A DNA stretch of 64,000 nucleotides. Source: Spirodela intermedia. Taxonomy: Eukaryota; Streptophyta; Magnoliopsida; Alismatales; Araceae. Each line of letters starts with the position of its first letter. Position 1 is the stretch's first letter. The notes under the pieces are model-generated. The model searched no databases and was not told the DNA's origin. It saw nothing but the letters and a program-made list of their open reading frames with translations. Below are positions 46,955 to 58,200 of the stretch, in pieces. The stretch lies in NCBI GenBank assembly GCA_902729315.2, contig LR746268.1, positions 8,539,501 through 8,603,500 of the forward strand, in the 5' to 3' direction. Both the position numbers and the translations under genes were made by a program.

Positions 46955-48286
46955 AAAATGCTTGATTCAAAGATATTCGCCATTGAACCAGAGAAGAGAC
47001 AAGATTGATGCATGAACAAGAAATACATCTATCTGCTCCAAAGGGTCATGAAATTGATATTTCTACTCAAACTTATCAAAAAGAGGAAATATGATGAGAT
47101 GGGATTTGATCTACGTGCTCCACCGTGTTCTTGGTGAACCTTCAAAGATCTGTTCCAATCCAAGTGATTTCTACAGTTTCCATGGTGGGCCTTCTGCTGC
47201 AGCCTCAGTTTTCTTCTTCTTATCTTTAATAATAAGATCAAATAAATCAGCTAACACTCCCGCTGATGCTACACATCTTCTCAAAGAATGGCATTAATCT
47301 CTGGTTATTTCCTACTTATCCAAATCGGGAGGCCCTTTTCCCCATTAGATTTTGCTCTTCGCAAGATCGGAAATCAGGCCAGAACTAACAGCTCGGACCA
47401 AAAACTGGCTAATCATCGAAAAAGATTCTTTCAGCTGATCCAATCTCACATAACAGAGCTTCTAAAATTAGGGTTTGAAGTGCGATTATGTCTTGTGATC
47501 CAGCTGCATCAACCGGGCATCGCCTGAGAGACTATTGCAGAGCAAAAATGGCTTTCAGGACAGCACACTTCCATCCTCTTCCTGGTATGTCGATGCGCTG
47601 AACTGATCATGCCTCAGATTTCAGAGTAATATCTTCGTGCAGTTCACAGGTCCAAACCCTAAGACCGCGCGGCTTTGGATGTCCTCGCGAAGAAGAAGGA
47701 AGGATTCTCATGGATTTGGGAAAAATGGACAGAAGGTAAGAGGAAAGACCTTGACCGTCTCCATCGAGAGAGTCGTCTTCTTCGCTGCTGACCTCCATAA
47801 CCTCTGCAAACGCATTGTCGCTCTCCAAGGCCTCCAGACGAGCAAGAGCCGCCTTCAACAAGGAAAATAGAAGAAGCGAAAATCACAGGAGGACGAGATA
47901 ATTTGCCTCTTTAGTTCTGTCAAGGGTTTTCAAGATCTTGCAGATGCAGGTGGAAGAGCAGTGGAAAGGCACCGCAGAAGAGCGATATCATGTCACGAAC
48001 AGATTCAACGTGCATCAGATCATACGGATTCCGGGACTCCGCAATCGGGAATACCAGAGAGAGAATTCTAGCTTGTTCCCCTATTCAAGAATCCTGAAGC
48101 GTCGATGGCAGGAACGCGACGGAAATGAAGAAATTATAGACCAGAAGGACCGGGCAAACCGCAGGATACGAGCCTCACCTGCTCTCGATTATCGCTGCTG
48201 GCGAGCGCCGCCACCATCTTCGGAGCAACCCGCCGAATCCGGCTCGACATGCGACGGAGCGGTCCCCCGGGGACGTCGTCCTCCAT
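46375..48286 (-). CDS. SWC6: SWR1 complex subunit 6 / SEF, zinc finger HIT protein
   Basis: Four coding exons: 48179-48286, 47750-47852, 46684-46793 and 46375-46578, giving 174 residues, against about 171 for Arabidopsis SEF as I recall it. It starts MEDDVPGGPLRRMSSRIRRVAPKM. AALARLEALESDNA and an acidic stretch SSEEDDSLDGDG follow, then KRKTRQGKAM, TFIEILHDANLEALPRHVPTYLRAAVGPP and the C-terminal zf-HIT domain (C137-x2-C140, C148-x2-C151, C156, C160, H164, C169). This subunit belongs to the SWR1 remodeller that exchanges H2A for H2A.Z; loss in Arabidopsis causes early flowering and serrated leaves. The last intron contains a (CT)n tract near its acceptor. Confidence 0.95.
46613..46656 (-). 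repeat. (GA)n microsatellite in SWC6 intron 3
   Basis: In the sense of the gene this is a (CT)n run followed by (CTCA)n, ending about 34-40 bp before the acceptor of the last exon (46578). It probably lies next to or acts as the polypyrimidine tract. Confidence 0.85.
46856..46955 (+). repeat. (GATA)n and (GATT)n microsatellites in SWC6 intron 2
   Basis: A short GATA run at about 46856-46871, then two stretches of GATT repeats at about 46870-46882 and 46918-46953. Intronic and non-coding. Confidence 0.8.
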
Positions 48287-50319
48287 TGCAGCTCCGCCGA
48301 CTGCGTCCACGGCCTCCCCAGAGATGGAGCTAGGGCTGGATCGGCTTCCGACGAAGCAAGAGATAGTGGCTCGGGGGAGGAAGGGAGGAAGGGGGAGGAG
48401 GAATCTCTGCGGCCGTCTGGTTGAGGAGAGAGATTGGGAAGAAGGACTGGACGAGCTCTGAGGTTCACTCGATCAACGGCCAGGAACGGAAGATCTAATC
48501 GTCAGGGAGAGAGGACCACGGCATCGCTGCTGCCTGGTTTTAATGTCCTGTGCTGGTCTCGCAGGAAGAATTCGGAGGCGAGGATCAAAGATGGCGGAGG
48601 GGCGGGCGGATCGTCTCGGTGGCAGAGGAGCGAGAGGGGCTCTGCTAGGGTTCCCACTGGACGAGATCGGTCGAGGTTGGAGGAGGAGGTTTCACCAGCT
48701 CCTCCTGGCGGTGGTAAATCCGATCGCTGCCGTCGTCTGTGGCGTCTTTTCTACGTCTCTTGTTTCTTTCACCCTTTCTGCAATCTGCCGCGCCCCTCCG
48801 GTGAGGGTGCAGATAGCCTCCAAGTGGATGCTCCAGGCGACGAATGGAGTGATGTGCTCCGATCAGAAGCGCAGTGCTCTCGGGTTGGAGACGGTTTCGA
48901 TTTGATTCCTCGTTTTAGCGATGGGACAATCAATGCTCGATGTCTCGATCTCTCCACTGGCGAGAGAAGATCCGGCGAGTCTGCGGGAGAAATCTGGTTG
49001 TGGCGTAATGCCAGTAGAGAAATCTGCGGGAGAAACCCTCCGCCCCGAGGAAATTTTTGGATCTCTGCAGAAAAATGAGCGTGCTATCAGCGAATCCAAA
49101 CATATATCGGCCGCAGATTGAACGAATTTCTTGCAGCTGCACGACATTTCGAGAACTCTTTCCTTCATTCTCATCCCAGAGAAGACTCGTTCGATTCAGA
49201 AGAAAAAGGGGAAGAACACTGATGAACGCCACAACCACTGGAGGCGAGCGGAGCTCAGAGCATTGCCCTGCATGTGGCCGGAGTAAATCGGGGACATAAT
49301 CAGAGTGGGAAGACGCTGAAAAAGATGCTGCCCAATGGTCATTTCCTTTTGATCGCAGATATATCTCCAGCAATCAACAAGCCATGGATGCAGAGATTTC
49401 CTCTGGTCATTCTGGATGCTTCATCATCTTCCCTTTCTTCTGTGACGCATCGTCGGCGATGTTGCAGAGAAATCGGGTCAAGGAGTCTCGAGCTACTCCT
49501 GGGTTCGTTGGGGGCTCAAGCAGGCTCCCTTTTGCCAGAAAGGGGGACCATGGGAGGAGAAAAGGAGCCCTACAGATGAGCTAGCTCTGGTTTCTGACGG
49601 CGGACAAACTCTGGGCGGCCCGAGAGCTACAGCGAGTCTGCAGATCCTCTGCCTCTGCTTTTTCAGGTGAGGACCTCCGCCATCCTGGGCACACAGTCAC
49701 ATGGCTGGGTGGTGGGAATCCCTGGTCTCATGGGGATTTAATACCGTCGTGCTGGGGCTGCCATTAAAAGGGCAGCAGCTAGCTGATGTTCTTCAGGACT
49801 AAGCCCGGAATTGAATGGGTGGGGAGGAGGAGGAGGGGGGTTTCAGCTGCTGATTCGATGTTCTTCAATACATCTGTTGCTGATTCAACCAATACTTCGC
49901 AGCTGCTCGATCCCCATCTCCACAGCCCTTTAATTGATTTAGTCTGGCTGTTCTTTGGTCTCATCTGTCTCAATTACTGTGTATTTAATGGGTTTAAAGT
50001 GATTTGAAGCCAAAGCTGTCTTCTTCTTCAATGCCCCCATCCCCCGTCCCCCCGAGCCGCCCAGCTCAGCTCTGAAGGACCTATCTGCCGGAACAGGGGC
50101 ATTCTCTGTTGTGGGAGGCGTACTGGGTTCTGAGATCCGGCGGTCCCTCCGCCGCCGTAGGAGCCGGAGGACGGAGGGAGGGAGGGTGGCCCCAACTCGG
50201 AGAATCACGATCCATGGCTAATTCTATTGAGAAATCTTGGGAAGACCGATCCGATCACAACCTGCTAGCTAATCATGAACTGGATACTGAGAGATGGAAA
50301 ATCTACTGCAAGACAGCAC

Positions 50320-50358
<39 letters not shown>

Positions 50359-50425
50359 ATTCTCTCTCTCTACTGCAAGCGGAGGAGGGGGAGGGGGAGG
50401 GGAGCTGGGTGGATTATTGGGTTGA
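48287..50425. other. SWC6 promoter and spacer to GIR1
   Basis: Upstream DNA of SWC6 and the 3' flank of the GIR1-like gene, both on the minus strand. Frames of up to 214 codons (for example 48434-49078 on plus) show no recognisable domain. A (CT)n tract lies at 50319-50356. Confidence 0.4.
50319..50356 (+). repeat. (CT)n microsatellite at the GIR1 3' end
   Basis: A CT run about 70 bp downstream of the GIR1-like stop codon, probably inside its 3' UTR (as GA in the sense strand). Confidence 0.85.
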
Positions 50426-50800
50426 TCAGTTCTTCTTGTTCTTGGCGGTGGCAGCGTTCTTGGGGTCGTTGAGGAAGTCGAGGAGGACGGTGCTCTTGCA
50501 CTTGGGGCACTTGGGATCGTCCTCGGAGAGCATCACGTACATGAGGCAGCGCGGGCAGCCCAGCAGCACCATGGACGTGGCCTCGGGGCTGCTGGCGTAC
50601 CGCCCCTGCTCCGTCTCCGACGAGAGGCACGAGCTCGGGGACGACGACGACGACGGGGAGATGTTCGACGACGCGGTGGCGTCGGCGGTGGCTCCGACGC
50701 CGCCGCCTCCGCCGGCGGCCGCTGCGGAGAACCCGCCGCCACGCGGAATGGACAGGTTCAGCCTCAGGTCCAGCCTGGGAGTCTTCCCCCTACGGCTCAT
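50426..50800 (-). CDS. GIR1: GIR1-like EAR-motif co-repressor
   Basis: Single coding exon of 124 residues. I start at ATG 50800 (MSRRGKTPRLDLRLNLS). The EAR motif LDLRLNL near the N-terminus fits binding to TOPLESS. The conserved C-terminal block SSPEATSMVLLGCPRCLMYVM, SEDDPKCPKCKSTVLLDFL carries a CxxC...CxxC zinc-ribbon-like pair. Arabidopsis GIR1/GIR2 bridge GLABRA2 and TOPLESS to repress root-hair and other epidermal genes. The centre is Gly/Ala/Ser low-complexity. Upstream frame sequence (SEEDEEDDE) has no ATG and follows a splice acceptor, so the gene has a 5' UTR intron (about 50828-50944). A TATA box is at 51171-51179. Confidence 0.93.
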   Translation of the reverse strand: MSRRGKTPRLDLRLNLSIPRGGGFSAAAAGGGGGVGATADATASSNISPSSSSSPSSCLSSETEQGRYASSPEATSMVLLGCPRCLMYVMLSEDDPKCPKCKSTVLLDFLNDPKNAATAKNKKN

Positions 50801-51170
50801 CTCGTCGTCCTCTTCGTCTTCCTCGCTCTGAAAGGAACAGAAACGCAGCGAAACAGAGACCACCCGTGATCAGGACCTCGCCGTTGAGGGGACGGACAGA
50901 GAGAAGTCGCAGAGGGTGGCGGCGGAGAGAGAGAGAGGTTAAACCTCGAGGCGGAGGCAATCGGAGATTCTGCAGCGGCGGCGGTAGACCTCGCCGGTCT
51001 TCCTTGTTACCTCCGACTGGATGACTTCGGAGAACAGAGCACAGCCCAAGTCGATGACTGTGCCACCGCCAAGGTCTGCTCCCTACACACCGTCGGCAGC
51101 AAGGCTTCTATGTTTAGAGCTGGGTGGCGCTGCCGTCGCCGGTCGTCTCCTCGGTGGCGGCCAAACACCA

Positions 51171-51179
51171 TTTTATATA
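51171..51179 (-). promoter_or_regulatory. TATA box of the GIR1-like gene
   Basis: The minus strand reads CTATATAAAA within GC-rich surroundings, about 370 bp upstream of the ATG. With the predicted 117 bp leader intron this implies a spliced leader of about 220 nt. Confidence 0.55.
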
Positions 51180-51229
51180 GGAAAAATGGAGCCTTGGAGG
51201 GGGGAGGCATGAGTGATGAGAAACAGAGA

Positions 51230-51230
51230 G

Positions 51231-51266
<36 letters not shown>
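51230..51266 (+). repeat. (GA)n microsatellite in the GIR1 promoter
   Basis: A GA run about 50-85 bp upstream of the GIR1-like TATA box. It is a candidate BBR/BPC (GAGA factor) site by position; not shown. Confidence 0.85.
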
Positions 51267-51268
<2 letters not shown>

Positions 51269-51499
51269 AGGGAGGGAGGAGAGTTATATTAAATTCTCTT
51301 GTTTTATTGGTATAACTATGCTTTTATGCTTTCTATTTAATGATTTTAGTCTCCACAGACCCAAACAGAGAAGGTGGGGGGAGGGATTCAATGGAATTGA
51401 AGGATCGGTAGGAAGCTCGAGTACAAATTCAGGCCTCGCTGATTAATAACAATCCTTGGGCCGATCAGCAAGTTCCCCATTTTCATCCGTCCATGAAGG

Positions 51500-51537
<38 letters not shown>

Positions 51538-51973
51538 CTCTGGTTCTAGTATAGGATGAGAGAGAGGAGTTGGGTCTTCCCAGACAACGGGTTTGGAGGA
51601 ATCAAGCAGAAAAGTTAAGGGGATTAAAAGGTCGCGTTTAGTGAGATAAAGAGGGTCTCGGACAAGTGTTCTTCCCTGGGCAAGTCCTCTCTCTCTAAAT
51701 CTCCATCTCTGTGGTTCTGTCTCTCTCTCTCTCTCTATATATCTCTGTGTGTCTACGAGGGGCTCATCGCCGACGTGTTGGATGCTCTCGGCCTTGTCTC
51801 GAGAGTTATCGGGAGAGCGGATATTTTTCCTTCTCAGAAAATAAGCAGCTATTGATAATATCAAAGTCAATTTATTGCGTCGTTGAAGATTCGCGACACC
51901 GATTTATTTCCTTTGGCATATATTATCAATGCAGCCTCCCCCAAGAGCCCCCATTCCCCCTCCTTCGACTGAT

Positions 51974-52014
<41 letters not shown>

Positions 52015-52766
52015 ATCAGAGGTCTGAAAGGTTGGATTTTTGAGTGATGTGGGGAAGAAGGGCGGATGCCCAATGCATGAAACTATGTGCAAATGTATAA
52101 AAATAATGTGAGCGCTGGATCAGAGCTGAGGGGAGATGGTGGGGTGATTAAGGTCTCACCCTCCGACGAGGGGAGCGATGAGTGTCGCCATTAATAGTCT
52201 CTGGCCTTGGTTTACGACCCTCCAATCAATGGGTCAGCCTCAATTCCTCCATGGCGACGATCAGCAAGACAGGACGCAAGAAGGATCGATCCGTCCCTTC
52301 ACCAGTTTCCAAATTAATGCCCCCCCCCTCCCCTCTCTCTCTCTCTCTCCCTCTTTCTCTCCCTCGTTCTCTCTCTCATGCATGCAGAGGTTGAATCGGA
52401 ATGCATGGGGGGGAGGGGAGCTTCGGAGGAGAGGAGGTTCAATGCCTTGGGGATTAAACAAAGGGTGGGCAAGGGCTGAAGGGATTTATTCACAGAGCTC
52501 GAGAGGGGGAGAGGTCCGCCATTAAACGCGCCTGCGAGGGCATCAATCCGACACGGGCGGGCGGGCGCTCATAAAATCTCTCTGGTTCTCCCCGGCGGCC
52601 TCCTCCGATATCCTTGAGAAGGGTGAGCTGCTCATCGTGTGGGTGCTCCCACCGCTGCAAATCCAAGACAAATTAATTCCAACGTCTAATTCGCCATCCG
52701 AGCCTCTGTCTACAACATCATACAAATACGATATCTAGTGTTCTTCCGAGCCTCCGGCGGACCCGG
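51267..52766. other. Gene-free spacer with microsatellites
   Basis: No recognisable coding sequence. Microsatellites occur at about 51507-51535 (CT), 51718-51740 (CT then TA), 51978-52012 (CT) and 52328-52378 (CT-rich). Open frames are repeat-driven. Confidence 0.5.
51978..52012 (+). repeat. (CT)n microsatellite
   Basis: A pure CT run in a gene-free spacer. Confidence 0.9.
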
Positions 52767-52767
52767 C

Positions 52768-52806
<39 letters not shown>

Positions 52807-53107
52807 GGAAACGGGCTCAGGGTCGGGGAGATCTTGCCAAAGAAAAAATATGCCTTTCTTAAGAAAATGGGTCAGATCAAGCTGTAACTAAAAAAGGAGA
52901 TTTTTGTAGATAAGACCTTCAATTTTTCATTTTCTCTCTCATCAGCAGAGAAGAGAGAGAGAGAGAGGGAAACGGGCTCAGGGTCGGGGAGATCTTGCCA
53001 AAGAAAAAATATGCCCTTCTTAAGAAAATGGGTCAGATCAAGTTGTAACTAAAAAAGGAGATTTTTGTAGATAAGATCTTCAATTTTTCATTTTCTCTCT
53101 CATCGGC

Positions 53108-53153
<46 letters not shown>

Positions 53154-53458
53154 AACATGCTCAGGGTCGGGGAGAGCTTGCCAAAGAAAAAATATGCCCT
53201 TCTTAAGAAAATGGGTCAGATCAAGTTGTAACTAAAAAAGGAGATTTTTGTAGATAAGACCTTCAATTTTTCATTTTCTCTCTCATCAGCAGAGAAGAGA
53301 GAGAGAGAGAGAGAGAGAGGGAAACATGCTCAGGGTCGGGGAGAGCTTGCCAAAGAAAAAATATGCCCTTCTTACGAAAATGGGTCAGATCAAGTTATAA
53401 CTAAATAAGGAGATTTTGTAGATAAGACCTTCAATTTTTCATTTTCGCTCTCATCAGC

Positions 53459-53507
<49 letters not shown>

Positions 53508-53790
53508 AAACGGGCTCAGGGTCGGGGAGAGCTGGCCATAGAAAAAAATGCCCGCCTCTTAAGAAAATGGGTCAGATCAAATTGTAACTAAAAAAAAGAG
53601 ATTTTTGTAGATAAGACCTTCAAATGTTCATTTTCTCTCTCATCAGCAGAGGAGAGAGAGGGAAACGGGCTCAGGGTGTGGGTATGGCCATAGAAAAAAA
53701 AATCCCCTCTTAAGAAAATGGGCTCGATCAAATGTCACTAAAAATGGAGATTTGTGTAGATAAACCCTTAAAAAATTCATTTTCTCTCTC

Positions 53791-53831
<41 letters not shown>

Positions 53832-53832
53832 G
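52767..53832 (+). repeat. Tandem array, six ~155-186 bp units each with (GA)n
   Basis: Each unit is (GA)n-GGGAAAC(G/A)(G/T)GCTCAGGG, then CCAAAGAAAAAATATGCCC, TCTTAAGAAAATGGGTCAGATC, AAGGAGATTTTTGTAGATAA, ACCTTCAATTTTTCATTTTC and TCTCTCATCAGCAGAG. GGGAAAC occurs at 52806, 52967, 53150, 53319, 53505 and 53660, so spacings are 161, 183, 169, 186 and 155 bp. Much of the spacing variation is the GA tract. Units 2-4 are very alike; units 5 and 6 are increasingly diverged. No frame is conserved. Confidence 0.93.
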
Positions 53833-55229
53833 GGGAGGCGTCTCAGATGGAGGCCACTTCCGAGGCAGCCACATGGCCGTCATTTATGTATGATGGCGGC
53901 ATACGAACAAATCTTAGCCAAGCCATGACATGGGTACTTTGGCAGCCATCTTATTCACACATGGTTGACCATTAATGAGAAAGCTGCGCCCCCCCCCCCG
54001 GCCACATGCACCGGTCAGCTGCCACTTCATATGACTGTTGATGATGGTTGACCATGTACAGTAAATGAGATCAGGTTATGCGAGCACACGCAGACCTGAT
54101 TCCCCTCCCCAACCCGCGAGAATCCTCCCTCTCCTAAACACGTCAGCTACCCGGAGACCTCCTCCACCTCCATGGAATCTGCACAAAACAAAAATCTGCA
54201 AGATTCCATTTTGGGCCATGACAAGATGCCTTAAATAGAAGATTGACCACCAAGAAAGTCAACTCGCTCTCTATTTATGAACATTAAACGGCGGCCAATG
54301 CAATGAATCTAACAGGACGTACTTCTTTACATTACTGTGGAAATATCACGTCGATTTGTCGCATCCCCCGCCCTCTCTCTCTCTCTCTTTCTCTCCCGGT
54401 GGTGCATTCAATGGATCCAAAGTATCATCAACCAAGGCGCGGATGAAATTTATGGAAAAAAATGCAATTTTTAAGGGAATCGAAAGCATTGGGCACCTGG
54501 ATCGAGTGATGCCCACCATCAAGAGGCCTTCTCTCCTCGGGGTTCCCCTTCTTGGTGGGATGGTCAACTGGGTCACTTGGTGGAACCTGAAAACACAGCG
54601 CCACGCCCGATAAGTTCATCTCCAGTTTTGGAGAGGAAGGAAGTCAACCCTCGAGGTCCAGGTCAGGCACCTCAGGGGCCACGCACAGGTGGAGGAGTCA
54701 ACTATCTGTTTGAAGACCAATCACAGGCAACCAAGACGAACGCGTGGCGTTTGAATTTATATCCATGCAAAGAAATTCGACAAACTCCAATCAAACAGAT
54801 GCATGAATTTTGGCAGTCCGATGAACAACCCAATAAATCCAAATTTAGCAGTCAGATCTAAAATCAAAGACTGAAGAACAGGCTGCTTGGGAGAGAAATG
54901 TACTCACCTTTCTGAGCTGGGTTGCACTCTAATGGCGGGAGCAGCTCCACGCGGCAAGCCAGGGCTGCAAGATGGGCAGGTTACAGCAGCAAGCAAGCAA
55001 CGACAACACATGAACAGCAGACTAGCGGGAACAAAATAATTTCTCTTTATATATAAAACGGAGGAGCCCTTGAAAGGAATGAGAAAAGATATTCAGAAGG
55101 CACGCCGATCCGGAGGCAGACAGTCCGAGCCACCCTCATACAGACATTTCGTTTGTGGACAAATTTGCTCCGGGACAGATTGACTTTGACTTCCACGGCG
55201 AGGAAAAAAGATTCCTTTTCTGGCCTATC
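53833..55229. other. Gene-free spacer downstream of PPR4
   Basis: Non-coding. It contains a short (CT)n at 54367-54389 and PPR4 3' flanking DNA. Frames are short and unrecognised. Confidence 0.5.
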
Positions 55230-58200
55230 CTAGAACCAGGATCGGTAGTCTTCTTCTCCGTTGTCGCCATCATCGTCCCCCAACGAGCCCTCACCAGATC
55301 TACAGTCATCCACCTTATCGAAATCTGTCTCAGGAACCTCGTGTGAGTTCCACGCGGGAGGGAAGGTCTTCTGCAACGCCTCTGTGATCTCCCCTCCTGA
55401 TCTCTCTATCTTCCTCAGGCACTTGGACCAGTGAATGGCGGTGCCCATGTCAACTGTAATGTTGAGCTCCACCATTTCTCTACAAATGCTCAGAATCCCA
55501 GAGCAGAGGTACCCTTCGACAACGGTGGCCCTGGACAGCAGAGACGTCATCAGACAATGGTAGGCAGCTCTGTCTGGCTTCATTCCTGACAGCTTCATCT
55601 CCTCAAAGCACGCGAGAGCTTTCTCTGGCAACGATGCCCTCGCCCAGCCCTTGATCAGGGTGGTGTATGTTTTCAGATTAGGCTTCACTCCGGCAATCGC
55701 CATCTCCTCCACCGTCTTTGTAGCTCTCTGAAACGGGAAGAAGAAGATAAACCAGGAGCACTAATATGCCTGAGGTGGAATGTATAGCACGGATTTCATC
55801 CAAATGGCTATGGTTATGATTATCTAAATGACTATGGTTATGATTATCAGTTGATGCCCGACTTTACCGGTTGATGCCCGTCGGCAATTGACTCATGTGC
55901 AAGTGGCATCTTCTGCCCACAAACATAGAGGTAGAAGAGCAAAGGAGACTGATGAACGAAGGTTTACCAGCATGTCGCCAGCCTTGCAGCACGCATTTAT
56001 GAATGATGTGAAAGTGTGGATGTCAGGGAGAACTCCCTCTCTCTTCATTTGCTGCATTAAGTCGGCAGCTTCCCACACATCCCCTCTTCTGGCCCACCTG
56101 CAGAATACTTCTTTCTCGTCAGTATCTGGAAGATGATACCAAATATGGCCACCCAGAAAATGCAGCAAGTTTTCAACCAAAAAAAGGCTAAAAATGGAAA
56201 TTAAAAACTATTTTAACTTCTATAAATACATAAATTTTCAGTCAACCTCCGGGTGGACCATATGCAGCGTACGGCCTTTATTAGGCATATAACCGTGGTC
56301 CTCTCTAGCTGGTCCAAGTCAGCTAAATTTCCCTTCATTGGGAATGGATTGAGAGAGGTTTCAGCAGCAGTGCTTTTCTAAAAGCGAAAAATCCCGCCTG
56401 GATCCTAATGAAACCTATTCATTTCAGTGAGAAGGCTTATCACTTATTGATGATCAACCAGCAGGCCATGCAACTAGCTTCAATTCTATTTTTGAGCATC
56501 ATCAAGGCATCTGTTTATTCATTTTATTTCCAAATAACTGCATATCCAATGGAAAGAATATATGAGATTATAAAAAAAATAAAATTGTCTTGTAATCAAT
56601 ATGCAACGAAAATTATAAGGATTGCAATAACTGGTGATAGAGAGAAGACTGATTAGACGGCCAGCAGTGCTGAACACTGCTCTTAAAGAACATACGCTGG
56701 GATGTCACATTGTTTGAGAAGAGGATGTCCTGGCCTCATAATTCCGTTTATGAAAAATGACGCAGATTAGGAAGACATTCGACTGTTTTTATAACTTCTG
56801 ATATCTTATGATTGCATGTAGCATTAAAATTCCTCTAAAAGCCATCTTAGATCAGCTGAACTGTTAAAAAAAAAGTCGTCTGCTAAAACAGTACCTCCAT
56901 TTTCGTTCAACTACATGAAACAGAAAATACTTCTCCCAAGATCAAGGCTAAATTCATTGAATACGTACCCATCTATTAATATGTTATAGACAAAGGTATT
57001 CCTGGGAATCTTCTGAACGAACATCTCCCTTGTAACCGCTAAAGCACTCTGCATTCGGCCAGACTTGCAGCATGCCTTGAGGAGTGCTTCGTACGTGAAG
57101 ACATCAAGCTTCAAGCCTTCCTCCTTAATTTTGGTGAAGTACTCGAAAGCCTTTCCAGTGTTGCCAACTGAGGCGTAACCCTCCATAACTGTTGTGTAGG
57201 TACGTTCGTTGGGGTTGACGCCAGTCAATACCATCTCATTTACCACTTCAACGGCCTTCTCCATCTGCATGGAACAGAGAGTACGAAAAATCAGTAACAA
57301 CGATGGGAAAGAAGTCGCTTTTCCTTCCATAGGATGGGTGGCCCATGGCTCAGCCTCAAGAGACTAGTGGGACGGAAATGAAAGAAGAAGACAGGATGAG
57401 ATAGAGGGAGAGAGAGTACGAAAATCACCTGCTGCTTCCTAACGAGGCCAAGGATAAGAACATTGTATGTTTCTACTGTTGGGATGCACCCAGTCCGCCT
57501 CATTGTATCAAGAACCTCCATGGCTCTTTTCATGTCTCCGGTCACAGCAAAACCGTATATAATTGGCTGAAATGTCCTCGATGAAGGCCTATACCTTGCC
57601 TTCTGCATTTCCTCAAAAGTGCGCATTGCTCGGTCCATGTTGCCCATCTTACAAAATGCGTTTATGATGATATTGTACACAACAGAATCGGGCTTCAGAC
57701 CCTTCTTCATCATGTCCTCAAAAATGGTGAATGCGTTTGCATAATCATTTAACTGGATGAATCCATTAATCAGCATGGAGTAAGTCTTGTTGTTGTGCTT
57801 GATTCCCCGTGATTCCATCTTCTGGCTGATCTCGATGGCTTTTGCTACCTTTCCAATCTGATGGATGACATTTGAAGGTGCTAAAGAGTTAAAAGAAACT
57901 ACCGACATGATGCTAATGTGTAAGGAGCCACAGGATTACCCATGGCTAGCAGCCCATCAGCTTACATCTCAAAGACATCCTTTTCCAACATGAAATTCAC
58001 TGGGAAGAGATGCAGTACCTTCGTGTACAAATTAATGAGACACCCATATGTGATTATTGAAGGGGTAAAGCCGCATTCCTGCAAATAGCATGGAATGGCA
58101 TGATTCAGATACATGCCTCACATAGAGCATGTCTTTCTATAGCATTTCCTCGCAGCATTTTTGGTAGTAAAAAGGAATGCAACATCAAAAATAGAAATAC

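Noticed and set aside
48434-49078. 214-codon plus-strand frame upstream of SWC6
   Set aside because: Arg/Gly/Ser-rich without motif; overlapping frames of similar size exist on both strands, which points to composition.
52767-53832. Possible CRISPR-like or satellite-encoded gene array
   Set aside because: Repeat units are 155-186 bp with no short constant repeat plus unique spacer pattern, and the genome is a plant nucleus. No frame is shared between units.
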